A stretch of DNA of 64,000 nucleotides from Chthonomonas calidirosea (GCA_020722705.1 DYKI01000001.1:124001-188000); one strand, 5' to 3'; positions 19,444 through 29,556 are shown, counted from the stretch's first letter. The notes: generated by a model from the sequence alone, not told the origin. Program-made: numbers and translations.

Positions 19444-21299
19444 GCGGCGGTTCTCGTGCTGTCTGGATTCGGCGCTCAGCCACCGTATCCTGCGTCATCG
19501 CATCCGTCTTTGTCATCTCAGTGCTCGCCGGCAGAAGCGCCCAGTCGTACGACGGAAGCCGGCTTGCCGATCTGGCCGCCGACGCCGAGAACGCTGTCAA
19601 CAAGGGCGACGCCATCGCGTTCGAGTCGCTCACGCATTCCGGCATCGTCAATGATCTGCGATGGGTCAAGGAGTGGCGCGAAAGCGGCAACCGCCGAGAC
19701 TGGAAGGCGGGAATCGTCCTTCTGCCCGTCCGAGGGCGAACCCCAATGCTCCACATCTCGCGCACGCAGTTGTGCCAGAGCACCAATGATCATCTCTACG
19801 CCATCGCCGGCACGCCCTCCCATCCGGCCATCGGTCGCGAGATTCCCGAGACCGACCTCATGGGCGCTCGCGTGGTGAGCCACCGTCTGTCGGCCACCAT
19901 CGAGCCCTCCACGGGTCACGTTTCCATCGAAGACGAAGCCGGACTGCGCCGCGTATCGGACACGTGGCCTGTCTGCGCGGTCCGCCTCAACGCGTGCTAC
20001 ACCGTGTCGGACGCACGCCTCGACGGGATACCCACGAAGTACGTTCAGGCCGGAGGTTTCATCTTCGTCCCGAAACCGAACACCCCAACGGCAACGCTCG
20101 CCATCAAGTTCGGGGCGACTTTGCCTGCCAGGGGGGAGACTTTCATTGCCCCCGATGAGGCGGCGCTGACGGCCTACTGGTACGCCCATACCTGCAGGCT
20201 GCCCGCCACTTCGGACATCCGCGTTGTCACACCGTCGTCATGGCTTAGCATAGCTCCCGGACGGAAGATATCGGAAACCGTTGACAATGGCATTCGCACC
20301 ACTCGCTGGAAAAACGACTTGCCGGTGAGCTATCTGACGCTGGCGGCAGGCCGCTACACGCGCACATCGCGCCAGTCGGGCGGCAGGACCATTTCGGTGT
20401 GGCTCCGAAGGCACTCCGCCGACAAAGCTGAAGCCGCACTCGATCAGGCAGAGTCGGCGATCCGTTTCTTCAGCGACCGCGTGGGCCGGTTCCCGTTCGA
20501 GCAGTACGTCGTTGTCGAGTCAACTGTATTCCCGTTCGGGTTGGAAGCCTACTCGTTCACTCTGATCGGCACCCGAAGCCTGCCGCACGTCATCGTCCAT
20601 GAGGTGTCGCATACGTGGTGGGGCGGGATTGTCCCCAATACGTACACGAAGTCCATGTGGAACGAGGCGTTCGCGACATACTCGGAATCGCTCCACAGAC
20701 GCCTTGCCGGCTCAGACACCCCGACTGGAGCGCCAGGAGAAGGCGCAGCGGAGGCTGCTGCGAGGACACCCTCAAGCATCGCCCTGCGTCACGTTACCGA
20801 TGCCATGCACCCCACCCATGCGGCCATCGGGTACGGCAAGGGCGCCCTCGTTCTCGAACAACTGGAGCGGATGCTTGGGACACCGAAGATGCTGGAGACA
20901 CTCAGGACATTCGTAGCCAGACACCCACGGGGCGAAGCGGCAGATTGGGGTGACTTCGAGGCGGCGATCGCTGCAGTTTGCGGCTCCGATTGGGCCTCAT
21001 GCATCCGCGCCTGGCTGGATGACACTCGCCTCCCGGCCTTCGATGTCGTCAACGCACACTCTCGCAGATCGGGCAACGGCTACGACGTGGTCGGATCACT
21101 CCAATCGGCTCCGGCAGGGTTCTGGGCGCTGGTGCCCGTTCATATCGAGACCGAGACCGGTCCCATTGACGGCGATGTGCTCTGCAGAGGCACGACGACA
21201 TCCTTTTCAATCCATACCACTGGCCGTCCAACCGCCCTGACGCTCGATCCGAATGGCGTGGTCGCGCGCCGTTCCCCAGGATCACGCATCAGGCTCTAG
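19440..21299 (+). CDS. M1-like (gluzincin) metallopeptidase, membrane-anchored or exported
   Basis: A 619-residue protein with an N-terminal hydrophobic segment (VSCVIASVFVISVLAG) acting as signal or anchor. The zinc site is HEVSHTWWGG at about 387-396, followed by WNEAFATYSESL, with the third ligand Glu about residue 409. Upstream, GLEAYSFTLIG occupies the place of the GAMEN exopeptidase motif of aminopeptidases. The spacing between the second His and the Glu is 17 residues rather than the usual 18. The N-terminal 370 residues are beta-rich as in M1 enzymes. Start GTG at 19440 overlaps the stop of a short upstream frame. Peptidase activity is likely; aminopeptidase specificity is uncertain because GAMEN is not preserved. 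Confidence 0.75.
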   Translation: MSGGSRAVWIRRSATVSCVIASVFVISVLAGRSAQSYDGSRLADLAADAENAVNKGDAIAFESLTHSGIVNDLRWVKEWRESGNRRDWKAGIVLLPVRGRTPMLHISRTQLCQSTNDHLYAIAGTPSHPAIGREIPETDLMGARVVSHRLSATIEPSTGHVSIEDEAGLRRVSDTWPVCAVRLNACYTVSDARLDGIPTKYVQAGGFIFVPKPNTPTATLAIKFGATLPARGETFIAPDEAALTAYWYAHTCRLPATSDIRVVTPSSWLSIAPGRKISETVDNGIRTTRWKNDLPVSYLTLAAGRYTRTSRQSGGRTISVWLRRHSADKAEAALDQAESAIRFFSDRVGRFPFEQYVVVESTVFPFGLEAYSFTLIGTRSLPHVIVHEVSHTWWGGIVPNTYTKSMWNEAFATYSESLHRRLAGSDTPTGAPGEGAAEAAARTPSSIALRHVTDAMHPTHAAIGYGKGALVLEQLERMLGTPKMLETLRTFVARHPRGEAADWGDFEAAIAAVCGSDWASCIRAWLDDTRLPAFDVVNAHSRRSGNGYDVVGSLQSAPAGFWALVPVHIETETGPIDGDVLCRGTTTSFSIHTTGRPTALTLDPNGVVARRSPGSRIRL

Positions 21300-21404
21300 C
21301 GCGGCGGCACACGGCCTTTCGGCGTCAAGCCGAGAAAACCGCATTGGCCCATGCGCCCTTGAACGTCGGCCGTAACCTCCGCGCACATCGGTGACAGAAA
21401 GTGC

Positions 21405-21433
21405 TTGACACCGCTTCAACCGTTTGATATAGT
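21405..21433 (+). promoter_or_regulatory. Strong promoter of the pilin-like gene
   Basis: TTGACA at 21405-21410 and TATAGT at 21428-21433 are 17 bases apart. Transcription from about 21440 would give a leader of roughly 140 bases. Otherwise the 21300-21578 gap shows only the GGGGAGGAAGG ribosome site just before the start. I see no known riboswitch signature in it. Confidence 0.8.
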
Positions 21434-21578
21434 TAGATTGAGTGAGGTCCGCCGGCCGGTCCCTGCGGAAGAGCGAAGCAGATCAAGAGGATGGAATCTA
21501 CGTTGGCGTGATGTGCGACCGGCTGCATGCTGACCCTGGACGCATAGCACCGCAAGAACGGGGAGGAAGGAAGCCACA

Positions 21579-22394
<816 letters not shown>

Positions 22395-22444
22395 GCCTGG
22401 TTCCGGCCGGGTCGCCTGTCGGCGGCCGCCATTGTCATCGGCCC

Positions 22445-22481
22445 AACGTCCCCATCGGCAGCGATGGGGACGTTGTCTTTG
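22445..22481 (+). terminator. Rho-independent terminator of the pilin-like gene
   Basis: A perfect 13-bp inverted repeat (arms 22445-22457 and 22462-22474, loop GCAG) is followed by GTCTTT. It lies 50 bases after the pilin stop and just before the next promoter. Confidence 0.88.
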
Positions 22482-22511
22482 CACGGTCTTTTTCCCCAAC
22501 CGAACGGGTGG

Positions 22512-22517
22512 TATCCT
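22512..22517 (+). promoter_or_regulatory. Candidate leaderless -10 element for the MFS exporter
   Basis: TATCCT ends six bases before ATG at 22524. No -35 or Shine-Dalgarno sequence is visible, as at def. Confidence 0.4.
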
Positions 22518-22523
22518 GAACCC

Positions 22524-23762
22524 ATGCCCCTGTGGTCGCTGCATACGGCGGAAGCCTTCGGCGCCCTGCGTCACCGCGATTTCAGGGTCTTCTGGCTCGG
22601 TACCTGCACTTCGTTCATCGGCTCCTGGGTCCAGACGGTCGCCGTTGGCCTCTATGTCTACAACCTGACCGGATCCAAGCAGGCATTGGGGTTCGTTGGC
22701 CTTGCGAACGGCTTGCCGACGACGGCGCTCCTCCTCTTCGGTGGTGTCCTCGCCGATCGCGTTGATAAACGCAAGGTCCTCTACGCCACACAGACGCTCT
22801 TCGCGCTCAGCGCTTTTGCATTGGCCGTTCTGACCGCCACTGGCAAGACGTCCGTGTGGCACATCGTGGGAATCTCGTTCTTGAACGGCCTGATTTTCGC
22901 TGTTGATGGACCGACACGTCAGGCCCTGGTCTACGACCTCGTCGGTCCCGAGGACCTTGCGACTGGTGTCGCACTCCAATCGGCATCCTTCAACGTTGCG
23001 CGGATCGTCGGGCCAGCGATCGCGAGCGTCATCTACGTCGGTCTCGGCCCTTCGTGGTGCTTTGTCGTCAACGGGATGAGCTTTGCTGCCGTGCTGGTTG
23101 CGCTGACACGCTTGCGCATCAGTCCCGCGTCCGCTCACCGAACCAGCGTGCCTCCCGTTGCGGCGTTGCGCGCCGGCCTCGACTACATAAGGGCCAACCG
23201 TTCGGCCAGAACGATCCTGGCGCTGACGGCTGTGTCAAGCATCTTCGGCGTCGCCAACTACGGAACCCTCATGCCTGCCGTTGCACAGGACAGTCTCGGA
23301 ATCCCAGAAAGCGATCGCCGATATGGCCTGCTGTTCTCCGCCATAGGGTGCGGCTCGTTGGTTGGAGTCTACATGGTTGGCAGACACAGCGCGGCCGGCA
23401 GAAGAGGTTTTCTCGTTTGTGCCGGTGCGATGACATTCAGCGTCTCACTGCTCGCCCTTGCCAATGTCGTCACATTTGAGCTCGCCACTGCCGTACTGTT
23501 CCTCATAGGGCTCTCGGCGGTCTCGCAGTTGTCCACGGCGAACACGCTTACGCAGACGCTGGCGCCCCAGGGACTGCGCGGTCGTGCGGTATCGCTTCAT
23601 ATGCTCGCCATGAGCGGACTCCAGCCTCTGGGCGCAGCGATCGCCGGCATGATCGGGCACCATTTCGGCGTATCGGCCGCCCTTAGTGTCGGTGCCATCG
23701 CCATCATGGCCGCTGCGCTCGCGGTCGTGATCGTCAGACCCGACACGCTCAAGCTCGAATAA
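22524..23762 (+). CDS. MFS exporter, MFS_3 / EntS-like
   Basis: Major-facilitator protein of 412 residues with about twelve membrane segments. The N-terminus HRDFRVFWLGTCTSFIGSWVQTVA and the loop GGVLADRVDKRKVL are typical of the MFS_3 group that includes the enterobactin exporter EntS; members often export siderophores or drugs. No siderophore genes are nearby, so the substrate is unknown. ATG at 22524 is chosen because it begins the conserved region and sits six bases after TATCCT; the frame upstream lies in the pilin terminator. The UPF0173 gene follows after 20 bases and may be cotranscribed. Confidence 0.88.
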   Translation: MPLWSLHTAEAFGALRHRDFRVFWLGTCTSFIGSWVQTVAVGLYVYNLTGSKQALGFVGLANGLPTTALLLFGGVLADRVDKRKVLYATQTLFALSAFALAVLTATGKTSVWHIVGISFLNGLIFAVDGPTRQALVYDLVGPEDLATGVALQSASFNVARIVGPAIASVIYVGLGPSWCFVVNGMSFAAVLVALTRLRISPASAHRTSVPPVAALRAGLDYIRANRSARTILALTAVSSIFGVANYGTLMPAVAQDSLGIPESDRRYGLLFSAIGCGSLVGVYMVGRHSAAGRRGFLVCAGAMTFSVSLLALANVVTFELATAVLFLIGLSAVSQLSTANTLTQTLAPQGLRGRAVSLHMLAMSGLQPLGAAIAGMIGHHFGVSAALSVGAIAIMAAALAVVIVRPDTLKLE

Positions 23763-23782
23763 GGGACTCAGGAGGAGTTACG

Positions 23783-24496
23783 ATGAACATCGGCATCGGA
23801 GCGGAACTCACCTGGCTGGGGCATGCGGCGTTCAAGCTGGCACTGCCCGATGGCTCCGTCACATTGGTGGATCCGTGGCTTTCAGGCAATCCGGCGTGCC
23901 CGGAACATCTCAGGCATGTTGACCGCTGCGATAACATCCTGATCACCCACGGTCACTCGGACCACGTGGGAGATGCGGTCGCGATCGCCCTGCGTACCGG
24001 AGCGAAGGTGATCGCCATGGTCGAGATCGCATCCTGGATGTCGGGGAAGGGCGTCCGAAGTGCGATCGGAATGAATAAGGGAGGCACCGTCTCCCTTGGC
24101 AGCCTTGACGCCACCATGGTCCACGCGTACCATTCAAGTTCGATACAAGACGGCGATCGCAGTCTGTACGCTGGAGAAGCCGCCGGCTTCGTGATCGGTC
24201 TCCCGAACGGGTTCCGGATTTATCACGCCGGAGACACGAACGTTTTCGGCGACATGCGGCTCATCGCCGATCTGTACCAACCCGACCTGGCCCTGCTGCC
24301 GATCGGCGGCCACTACACGATGTCGCCCCGCGAAGCGGCCCTCGCCGTAAAGCTGCTCAAGGTCAAGCACGTCGTTCCAATGCATCACGGGACCTTCCCG
24401 GTGCTGCACGGCACGCCGGCAGACCTGGCCGGCCTGCTGGAAGGCATGCCCGGCGTTGTGGTCCATGCGCTGCGACCTGGAGACAGCCTCGAGTGA
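23783..24496 (+). CDS. UPF0173 metal-dependent hydrolase (UlaG-like metallo-beta-lactamase fold)
   Basis: A 237-residue metallo-beta-lactamase-fold protein. The metal signature THGHSDHVGD lies near residue 54. ITWLGHAAFKL-like N-terminal strands, IYHAGDTNVFGDM, LLPIGGHYTMSP and VVPMHHGTFP are the remaining family blocks. The start at 23783 is preceded by AGGAGGAG with good spacing. UPF0173 proteins are widespread and mostly uncharacterised; hydrolysis of a phosphoester or lactone is expected but the substrate is unknown. A perfect hairpin follows its stop. Confidence 0.92.
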   Translation: MNIGIGAELTWLGHAAFKLALPDGSVTLVDPWLSGNPACPEHLRHVDRCDNILITHGHSDHVGDAVAIALRTGAKVIAMVEIASWMSGKGVRSAIGMNKGGTVSLGSLDATMVHAYHSSSIQDGDRSLYAGEAAGFVIGLPNGFRIYHAGDTNVFGDMRLIADLYQPDLALLPIGGHYTMSPREAALAVKLLKVKHVVPMHHGTFPVLHGTPADLAGLLEGMPGVVVHALRPGDSLE

Positions 24497-24512
24497 CCGG
24501 GAGGCACCAACC

Positions 24513-24542
24513 ATTGCGGGCATCCTTGAGGATGCCCGCAAT
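24513..24542. terminator. Perfect 13-bp hairpin between convergent genes
   Basis: Arms 24513-24525 and 24530-24542 (beginning ATTGCGGGC) flank a TTGA loop. It lies between the UPF0173 stop and the DUF4177-like stop. There is no T-tract on either side, so termination is inferred from position and stem strength. Confidence 0.6.
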
Positions 24543-24582
24543 GTGCGCCCCGATGGCCGAACCGGTAGTGTGGAAAACCGTG

Positions 24583-24768
24583 TTACGTTCTTTGGCGCTT
24601 GAACACGCACCGGTACTCGCAGGTCACAGGCTCACTCATGAAGATGACTTCCCAGCCCTCTTCACCCTTCTCGTTCAGCGCATTCTGCAGACTGTCCTCG
24701 TGCCGAGCATGTACTTTGATGACGAGATACTCCCATTTGTTTCCGGTTACGACTGCCCCATCTCCCAT
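24583..24768 (-). CDS. Small DUF4177-like protein
   Basis: A 61-residue protein MGDGAVVTGNKWEYLVIKV followed by LQNALNEKGEEGWEVIFM and a CEYRCVFKR end. The pattern of a WEY..V strand, a short helix with LN..GEEGWE and a closing strand is that of DUF4177-type small proteins of unknown function. GAGGAGGAG lies six bases before ATG at 24768; an ATG at 24774 is too close to it. It stands alone, convergent with UPF0173. No promoter is obvious in the 198 bases upstream. Confidence 0.72.
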   Translation of the reverse strand: MGDGAVVTGNKWEYLVIKVHARHEDSLQNALNEKGEEGWEVIFMSEPVTCEYRCVFKRQRT

Positions 24769-24966
24769 TGACATCTCCTCCTCAGGAACGTGCCAATGGC
24801 CCGGCCATGCGTCGCGATGCAATGCCAAGAGAACGGCAACGGGCGCCCATGCCGCTCGATAAGTTAGACGCGGCAATCCGCCGGTGGTTCCATTCTCCGG
24901 CGCCTTGTGTGCTGTGCTAGACTCTCAAGTTCGGACCCCTTTCATCCGCACGAACGCACGGCTTGC

Positions 24967-25704
24967 ATGGCGACGCTAACGATCTTCCATACCAATGACC
25001 TGCACGACAAGCTCACTCCGGCCAAGGCCGAGCACATATCGAGTGTTCGCGCTTCGACTGACGGCCCGTCATTGCTGCTCGATGCCGGCGACGCCGTCGG
25101 ATCGGGAAACGTCACCTTCAAACTGGACGGTGAGCCGATCCTGGACGTCATGTCGGGAATGAAATACGATGCCATGGTCGTCGGCAACCGTGAGTTTCAT
25201 GTATCGCAGACGGGCTTCCGGGCCAAGACACGCCGGGCTCGGTTTCCCGTCCTCTGTGCCAATGTCCGTCCGCGGTCAGCGGGAACGCCGTTGCCGTGCG
25301 TGCCGTTCATTCGGACCAGCATTGCAGGCTTCGGCACGGCAGCGGTTTTCGGCATCACGGTGCCGATGGTGACCGAACGCATGGCCGTTCGCCATCTCAG
25401 CGCTTACACCTTCGATGATCCCGAGACAACAGGACGGGAACTGGCAAGACGGCTTCGCGGCGACTGCGCTCTGCTCATATGCCTGAGTCATGCCGGGCTC
25501 AGCGTTGATCGGAGTCTGGCCATAGCGAACGTCGGCATTGACCTGATTGTCGGGGGCCATACCCACGCTGCCCTATCCGGCGGCGAACGGCATGAAGACA
25601 CCCTCATCGTCCAGGCCGGAAGTCACGCACGATACTTCGGTCGCGTAACCGTGACCGGTGTGCCGGGCTCGCTCGACCTGTCGGCGGAGATGCTGCCGCT
25701 GTGA
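24967..25704 (+). CDS. Metallophosphoesterase, 5'-nucleotidase-family N-domain only
   Basis: A 245-residue protein with the calcineurin-like phosphoesterase domain of UshA-type 5'-nucleotidases but no C-terminal nucleotide-binding domain and no signal peptide. Motifs: FHTNDLHDKL (Asp11, His13), LLDAGDAVGSG (about 38-46), GNREFH (73-78), CLSHAGL and VGGHTHA. In the third motif the usual His of GNHE is Arg75; this His normally takes part in catalysis, so activity may be altered. Start ATG at 24967 begins the conserved strand. A TAGACT element at 24918-24923 could be its -10. The stop overlaps the next start (GTGA). Confidence 0.82.
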   Translation: MATLTIFHTNDLHDKLTPAKAEHISSVRASTDGPSLLLDAGDAVGSGNVTFKLDGEPILDVMSGMKYDAMVVGNREFHVSQTGFRAKTRRARFPVLCANVRPRSAGTPLPCVPFIRTSIAGFGTAAVFGITVPMVTERMAVRHLSAYTFDDPETTGRELARRLRGDCALLICLSHAGLSVDRSLAIANVGIDLIVGGHTHAALSGGERHEDTLIVQAGSHARYFGRVTVTGVPGSLDLSAEMLPL

Positions 25705-27722
25705 TCCCGCTCGGCGTGGTGACGGCGCTATGGATGTTGGCCACGGGCACCGGAGCGTTGCTCGCTCTGCCCCTTGCGCGCGCAGGGCTATGCCGCAGGG
25801 AGACGCTTCTATACGCCTCGGCGTTCGGTCTCGGACTCGTCGCCTACGCTGTCTTCGCACTTGGGCTCGCGGGCCGGTTCACGACGCAGTGGATGCTCGG
25901 CCTTGGCCTCACGCTGGCTCCATTCTCAGTCATTGGATGGCTGCGCTTGGTGCGCCTCCGACCCTCAAGAGGTTCGGATACGCGATCGGAACCGACAGCA
26001 ACGTGGGTGTCGGTCGCCGCAGCGATGATCCTCGCCATCACTCTGGCGACGGCTCTCGTGGCGTGCTTCATGCCGCCAGGCGCTCACGAATGGGACAGCC
26101 TGTCCTACCACCTCGCAGTGCCCAAGGCGTTCCTCAGCGCCGGTCGCATCGTCGAGCTTCCTACCGACCATCATTCGTACTTCCCGTTTCTTGTCCAGAT
26201 GCTCTTTGCCGTTGGGCTTGCGTTTGACGGATATGCGGCGGCCAAGCTTGTCCACCTCATGTTCGGAATCCTGTCGCTTGCGGCAACCTATGCGCTCGTG
26301 GCACGTGCCATGCCAAAGTGGGCAGCATGGCTCGCGACGTTGACGATCGGGCTTGCTCCAATGGCTGTCTGGGAGGCGGGCATTGCCTATATCGAACTCG
26401 CCCAGGCTTTCTACGTAACCCTGGCGATCCACGCACTGATGCGCCTGATGGAGACGCGAACGGCCCGCGATGCCGCAACGTGCGGCGCCGTGTCGGGACT
26501 TGCCCTATCCGTAAAGACGCTAAGCCTCATCCCGCTCGTCGGCATGGCATGCATCGCGCTGTGGAAGACGAGAGGTCTGCGCGGGCCGGCACTGATCGCC
26601 GTCATCGCCCTCATCGTTGGTTCGCCGTTCTACCTGCGCACCTGGCTCCTGACCGGCAACCCCGTCTATCCGTTCGCCTTCTCGATCTTCGGCGGCAAGA
26701 ACTGGGACGCCGAGCGGTCACGCCTGTACGCAACCGAGCACACGAGCTTCGGGCTCAATGCGCGTCTGCCAAGTCTCGCCGATGACCTGCGACCCTCAAG
26801 AAGCCCGTACGTTTCGCCAAGCCCCGCGGACCGATTGCGCAACATGGCTCTCGCTCCATTCATGCTTGTGGCAGCTCCGCGCATGTTCCATAACTACAAC
26901 GATCCGTCCGTTCATGCGACTCTGGGGTTTCTGTGGCTTGCCCTGATCCCCTTGTGCTTGCTTTGGCCGAGAAGCGGGCCGGACCTCTCTGCGCCTGCCG
27001 TGCTTCTGGTGTTCTGGTACGTCCTCTGGTCCTTTTCCATGCAGTACATGCGCTACCTGATTCCGGCCCTCCCAATAGCAGCATTCATCGGCGCCGCGGG
27101 TGCCGTTCGCCTCGCAAGCCGGTCCCGGCCACTCCGGGCTGCATTGTTCGCCATTCTTGCGCTGCAGGCCGCCACGCTCTGGGCACACGCGATCCCGCGT
27201 GCCGCTGAGAACCTGGTTCTCTTGCGCTCCCCGGAGCGTCTTGAGCGAGAGATCGCGCGCCAGGTGAACGTCTATGCTGCTCAGATCGCGTTGAACAACC
27301 TGACCGAGAAGAAGCACGGCGTCGTTCTGTTCGAGGAGACCCGCGGATACTACCTGGACCGGCCCGTCCTGTGGGGCAACAGCCCACACTCCGCCTACAT
27401 ACCTTACGAGACGTTTGACAACGCCGCCGACATGGCCGAGTGGTTCGCAGCCAGGGGCTTCCCGTATGCACTCGTCAACCTGCAGTTCGCGCCTCAGGCC
27501 TCGACACAACAAGGCGCATCGGAGCTTCGCGAGGCCGTAAGAGCCAACACGGAGTCCGTCCTGATGCAGAGGTGGTATGGCGATGCGGCGTCCGGCTCCG
27601 AGCCCTGGCGCCGATTGATCGGCGACGCCATTCGCGAAGGTGACGCAATGGTCATCCATGAGGCCACGATGAACGGAGCCGTTGTGGTCCGCTTCATCAG
27701 TCCGAAAGGCACCGCGCCATGA
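25701..27722 (+). CDS. GT-C-fold membrane glycosyltransferase-like protein (GT39/83-like)
   Basis: A 673-residue integral membrane protein with ten or more hydrophobic segments. The segment HEWDSLSYHLAVPKAFL, placed in a periplasmic loop after the first helices, resembles the acidic catalytic loop of lipid-linked-sugar glycosyltransferases of the PMT/ArnT type. RTWLLTGNPVYPFAF follows later, and a soluble C-terminal domain of about 170 residues begins near 500. The acceptor and donor are unknown. Start GTG at 25701 and stop both overlap neighbours (GTGA and ATGA), placing it in the middle of a coupled operon. Confidence 0.75.
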   Translation: MIPLGVVTALWMLATGTGALLALPLARAGLCRRETLLYASAFGLGLVAYAVFALGLAGRFTTQWMLGLGLTLAPFSVIGWLRLVRLRPSRGSDTRSEPTATWVSVAAAMILAITLATALVACFMPPGAHEWDSLSYHLAVPKAFLSAGRIVELPTDHHSYFPFLVQMLFAVGLAFDGYAAAKLVHLMFGILSLAATYALVARAMPKWAAWLATLTIGLAPMAVWEAGIAYIELAQAFYVTLAIHALMRLMETRTARDAATCGAVSGLALSVKTLSLIPLVGMACIALWKTRGLRGPALIAVIALIVGSPFYLRTWLLTGNPVYPFAFSIFGGKNWDAERSRLYATEHTSFGLNARLPSLADDLRPSRSPYVSPSPADRLRNMALAPFMLVAAPRMFHNYNDPSVHATLGFLWLALIPLCLLWPRSGPDLSAPAVLLVFWYVLWSFSMQYMRYLIPALPIAAFIGAAGAVRLASRSRPLRAALFAILALQAATLWAHAIPRAAENLVLLRSPERLEREIARQVNVYAAQIALNNLTEKKHGVVLFEETRGYYLDRPVLWGNSPHSAYIPYETFDNAADMAEWFAARGFPYALVNLQFAPQASTQQGASELREAVRANTESVLMQRWYGDAASGSEPWRRLIGDAIREGDAMVIHEATMNGAVVVRFISPKGTAP

Positions 27723-29092
27723 GCCGACGCAGGAATCGGTCACGATCGGCCATTCCATCCGAGCGCGCCGATACGGGTGCGCGGCCGGCATTGCCGATGG
27801 CCCGCCTGCTCGGGGCAGGCGTGGTTCTCCTTTACGTGGCCTTCGCGTGGTTCCTGGCCAATGCGACGCCACTCGTTGAGGACGGCAGTCTGATCAACGC
27901 TCCCGACGAGGCGGCCCATGTCGGCTATGTTCGAGCCATCGCAGTGGGGCATCGGCTGCCGATGCGTGCCGATCCGGAGTTTCGTACCTACCAGTGGCAC
28001 CAGCCGCCGCTCTACTATGTGCTCGCGTCTCTGGCCTATTCCCTCGGACTACCGGGTCTTCGGGCCGTCTCGGTCCTGTTTGGCTTGATCTCGTTGTGGG
28101 CCATGTGGTCCACAGCCCGCCTGCTTGCGCCGTCGAAACCCGATGCGGTAATCCTCGCAACGGCGGCCGTGGCACTTCTGCCCATGCGCCACGCCGTCTA
28201 CTCATCGGTTGGCAACGACGCTGCGATCGAGTGCCTGTTCTCGCTAACCATGCTGGCGTGTGCGTCTGTGTGCCTCCACGGCTTCACCCGCGCTCGCGGA
28301 ATCGGACTTGGCTGCCTTCTCGGCCTCGCAACGCTCACCAAGCTTAGCGGATTGCTGCTCTTTCCCGGTGCCGCCCTCTGTCTCATTCTCGCGCGCCCAT
28401 CTGTCGCCGCACGGTATCGCATGATGCGTGCCCTGTGGCCGCTCGCGCTCGGACTGGCACTGGCAGGGCCATGGTTCGGACTGAATGTTATGCGCCATGG
28501 GCAAGCCCTCCCTATCAGCGCGTTCCATGCGGAGTTCGTCAACACCTCTCGGGCCACGGACTGGATAGGAAAGCGCCAGGTGGCGGTGGATGCAGTCACC
28601 GGTGACCTTCTGCCAGGTCCGACCATGGACAGAGCGTCCTATTCGGCGTTGATCGCAAACTGGACGGCACGCACGTTCGTTGGAGCCTATACTCCACCGA
28701 GCCGTGCCGCCATTGGAGCCCCGAGCTTTCTGCCGGTGTCCTTCTATGCCTGCTATGCGGGGCTGGCGGTCCTGGGCTTGTGGGGCATCATGATCTCCCG
28801 TCCGGGCCTTATTCGGTCCGGTCCCCATCAAGCGTTCGCACTGACTGCGGCCGTTACGGCTTTCCTGGTGCTCGGTTCGTTTGTCGGGTTCACGTGGACC
28901 TACTTCCAGGCGCAGGGCCGATATCTGTATCCGGCGCAGTTTGCACTCTCGTGGCCATGGGCTCTCGGCTTCACTGCCGCCATTCCGGAGCGCTACCGTC
29001 GCGCTGGCGTTGCCGGCGTCATCGCTCTGCTTGTCGTGCTCGCTTCAGCATTCGCGCTCGTGTATGTCGCGCCCGCGTACTCGGCGAGGTGA
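27719..29092 (+). CDS. Second GT-C-type membrane glycosyltransferase-like protein
   Basis: A 457-residue protein with an N-terminal basic tail and about ten membrane segments. INAPDEAAHVGYVRAI near residue 60 carries the acidic pair expected in the first extracytoplasmic loop, and YQWHQPPLYYVLASL follows as in GT39/DUF2142-type proteins. It is shorter than its upstream neighbour and is coupled to it by an ATGA overlap, so the two may modify the same lipid-linked or protein acceptor. tsaE begins six bases after its stop. Specific function unknown. Confidence 0.75.
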   Translation: MSRRRNRSRSAIPSERADTGARPALPMARLLGAGVVLLYVAFAWFLANATPLVEDGSLINAPDEAAHVGYVRAIAVGHRLPMRADPEFRTYQWHQPPLYYVLASLAYSLGLPGLRAVSVLFGLISLWAMWSTARLLAPSKPDAVILATAAVALLPMRHAVYSSVGNDAAIECLFSLTMLACASVCLHGFTRARGIGLGCLLGLATLTKLSGLLLFPGAALCLILARPSVAARYRMMRALWPLALGLALAGPWFGLNVMRHGQALPISAFHAEFVNTSRATDWIGKRQVAVDAVTGDLLPGPTMDRASYSALIANWTARTFVGAYTPPSRAAIGAPSFLPVSFYACYAGLAVLGLWGIMISRPGLIRSGPHQAFALTAAVTAFLVLGSFVGFTWTYFQAQGRYLYPAQFALSWPWALGFTAAIPERYRRAGVAGVIALLVVLASAFALVYVAPAYSAR

Positions 29093-29097
29093 TCTTC

Positions 29098-29556
29098 ATG
29101 CGGACGCTGCTGTGCCCGACCCCTGAGACGACCAGAGCCGCTGGCCGGAGCCTGGGCGCACGCCTGCAGCCCGGCATGGTGATACTCCTGCACGGCGACC
29201 TTGGCGCGGGCAAGACGACATTCGCCCAGGGCCTTGCCGAAGGGTATGGCATCGGTGACCGTGTGACCAGTCCATCTTTCGCGCTGATCAACGAGTACCG
29301 CACGGGTGACAGACACATGGTGCACTTCGACCCGTATCGGCTGGAGTATGCTGCGGCCATGCACGACATAGGCTGGCTCGACTACGTTGGCGGCGATGCA
29401 CTGATGGTCATCGAGTGGCCGGAACGCCTAGGGGATTCTGTGCCGATCCCATACCTTCGGGTTCGGATTACGGCATCGGACGACGGCACACGATCGCTGG
29501 AGCTTACATCGGATCCTCCCGATTTCGTTCGGACCTACGAGGAGGCTTGGCCGTGA
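29098..29556 (+). CDS. tsaE: tRNA t6A synthesis ATPase TsaE
   Basis: ATPase partner of TsaB and TsaD in making threonylcarbamoyl-adenosine 37 in tRNA. The 152-residue protein has Walker A HGDLGAGKTTFAQGLA at about 32-47, the family motif VTSPSFALINEY, HFDPYRL and VIEWPERLGD. ATG at 29098 is used; an in-frame GTG at 29089 overlapping the upstream stop is also possible. Its stop overlaps the tsaB start (GTGA). tsaD is not in the window. Confidence 0.95.
   Translation: MRTLLCPTPETTRAAGRSLGARLQPGMVILLHGDLGAGKTTFAQGLAEGYGIGDRVTSPSFALINEYRTGDRHMVHFDPYRLEYAAAMHDIGWLDYVGGDALMVIEWPERLGDSVPIPYLRVRITASDDGTRSLELTSDPPDFVRTYEEAWP

Noticed and set aside
21434..21578. Possible cyclic-di-GMP or other riboswitch in the pilin leader
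   Set aside because: I looked for the conserved core sequences of GEMM-type and other common riboswitches and found none. The leader shows only a ribosome site and modest pairing.
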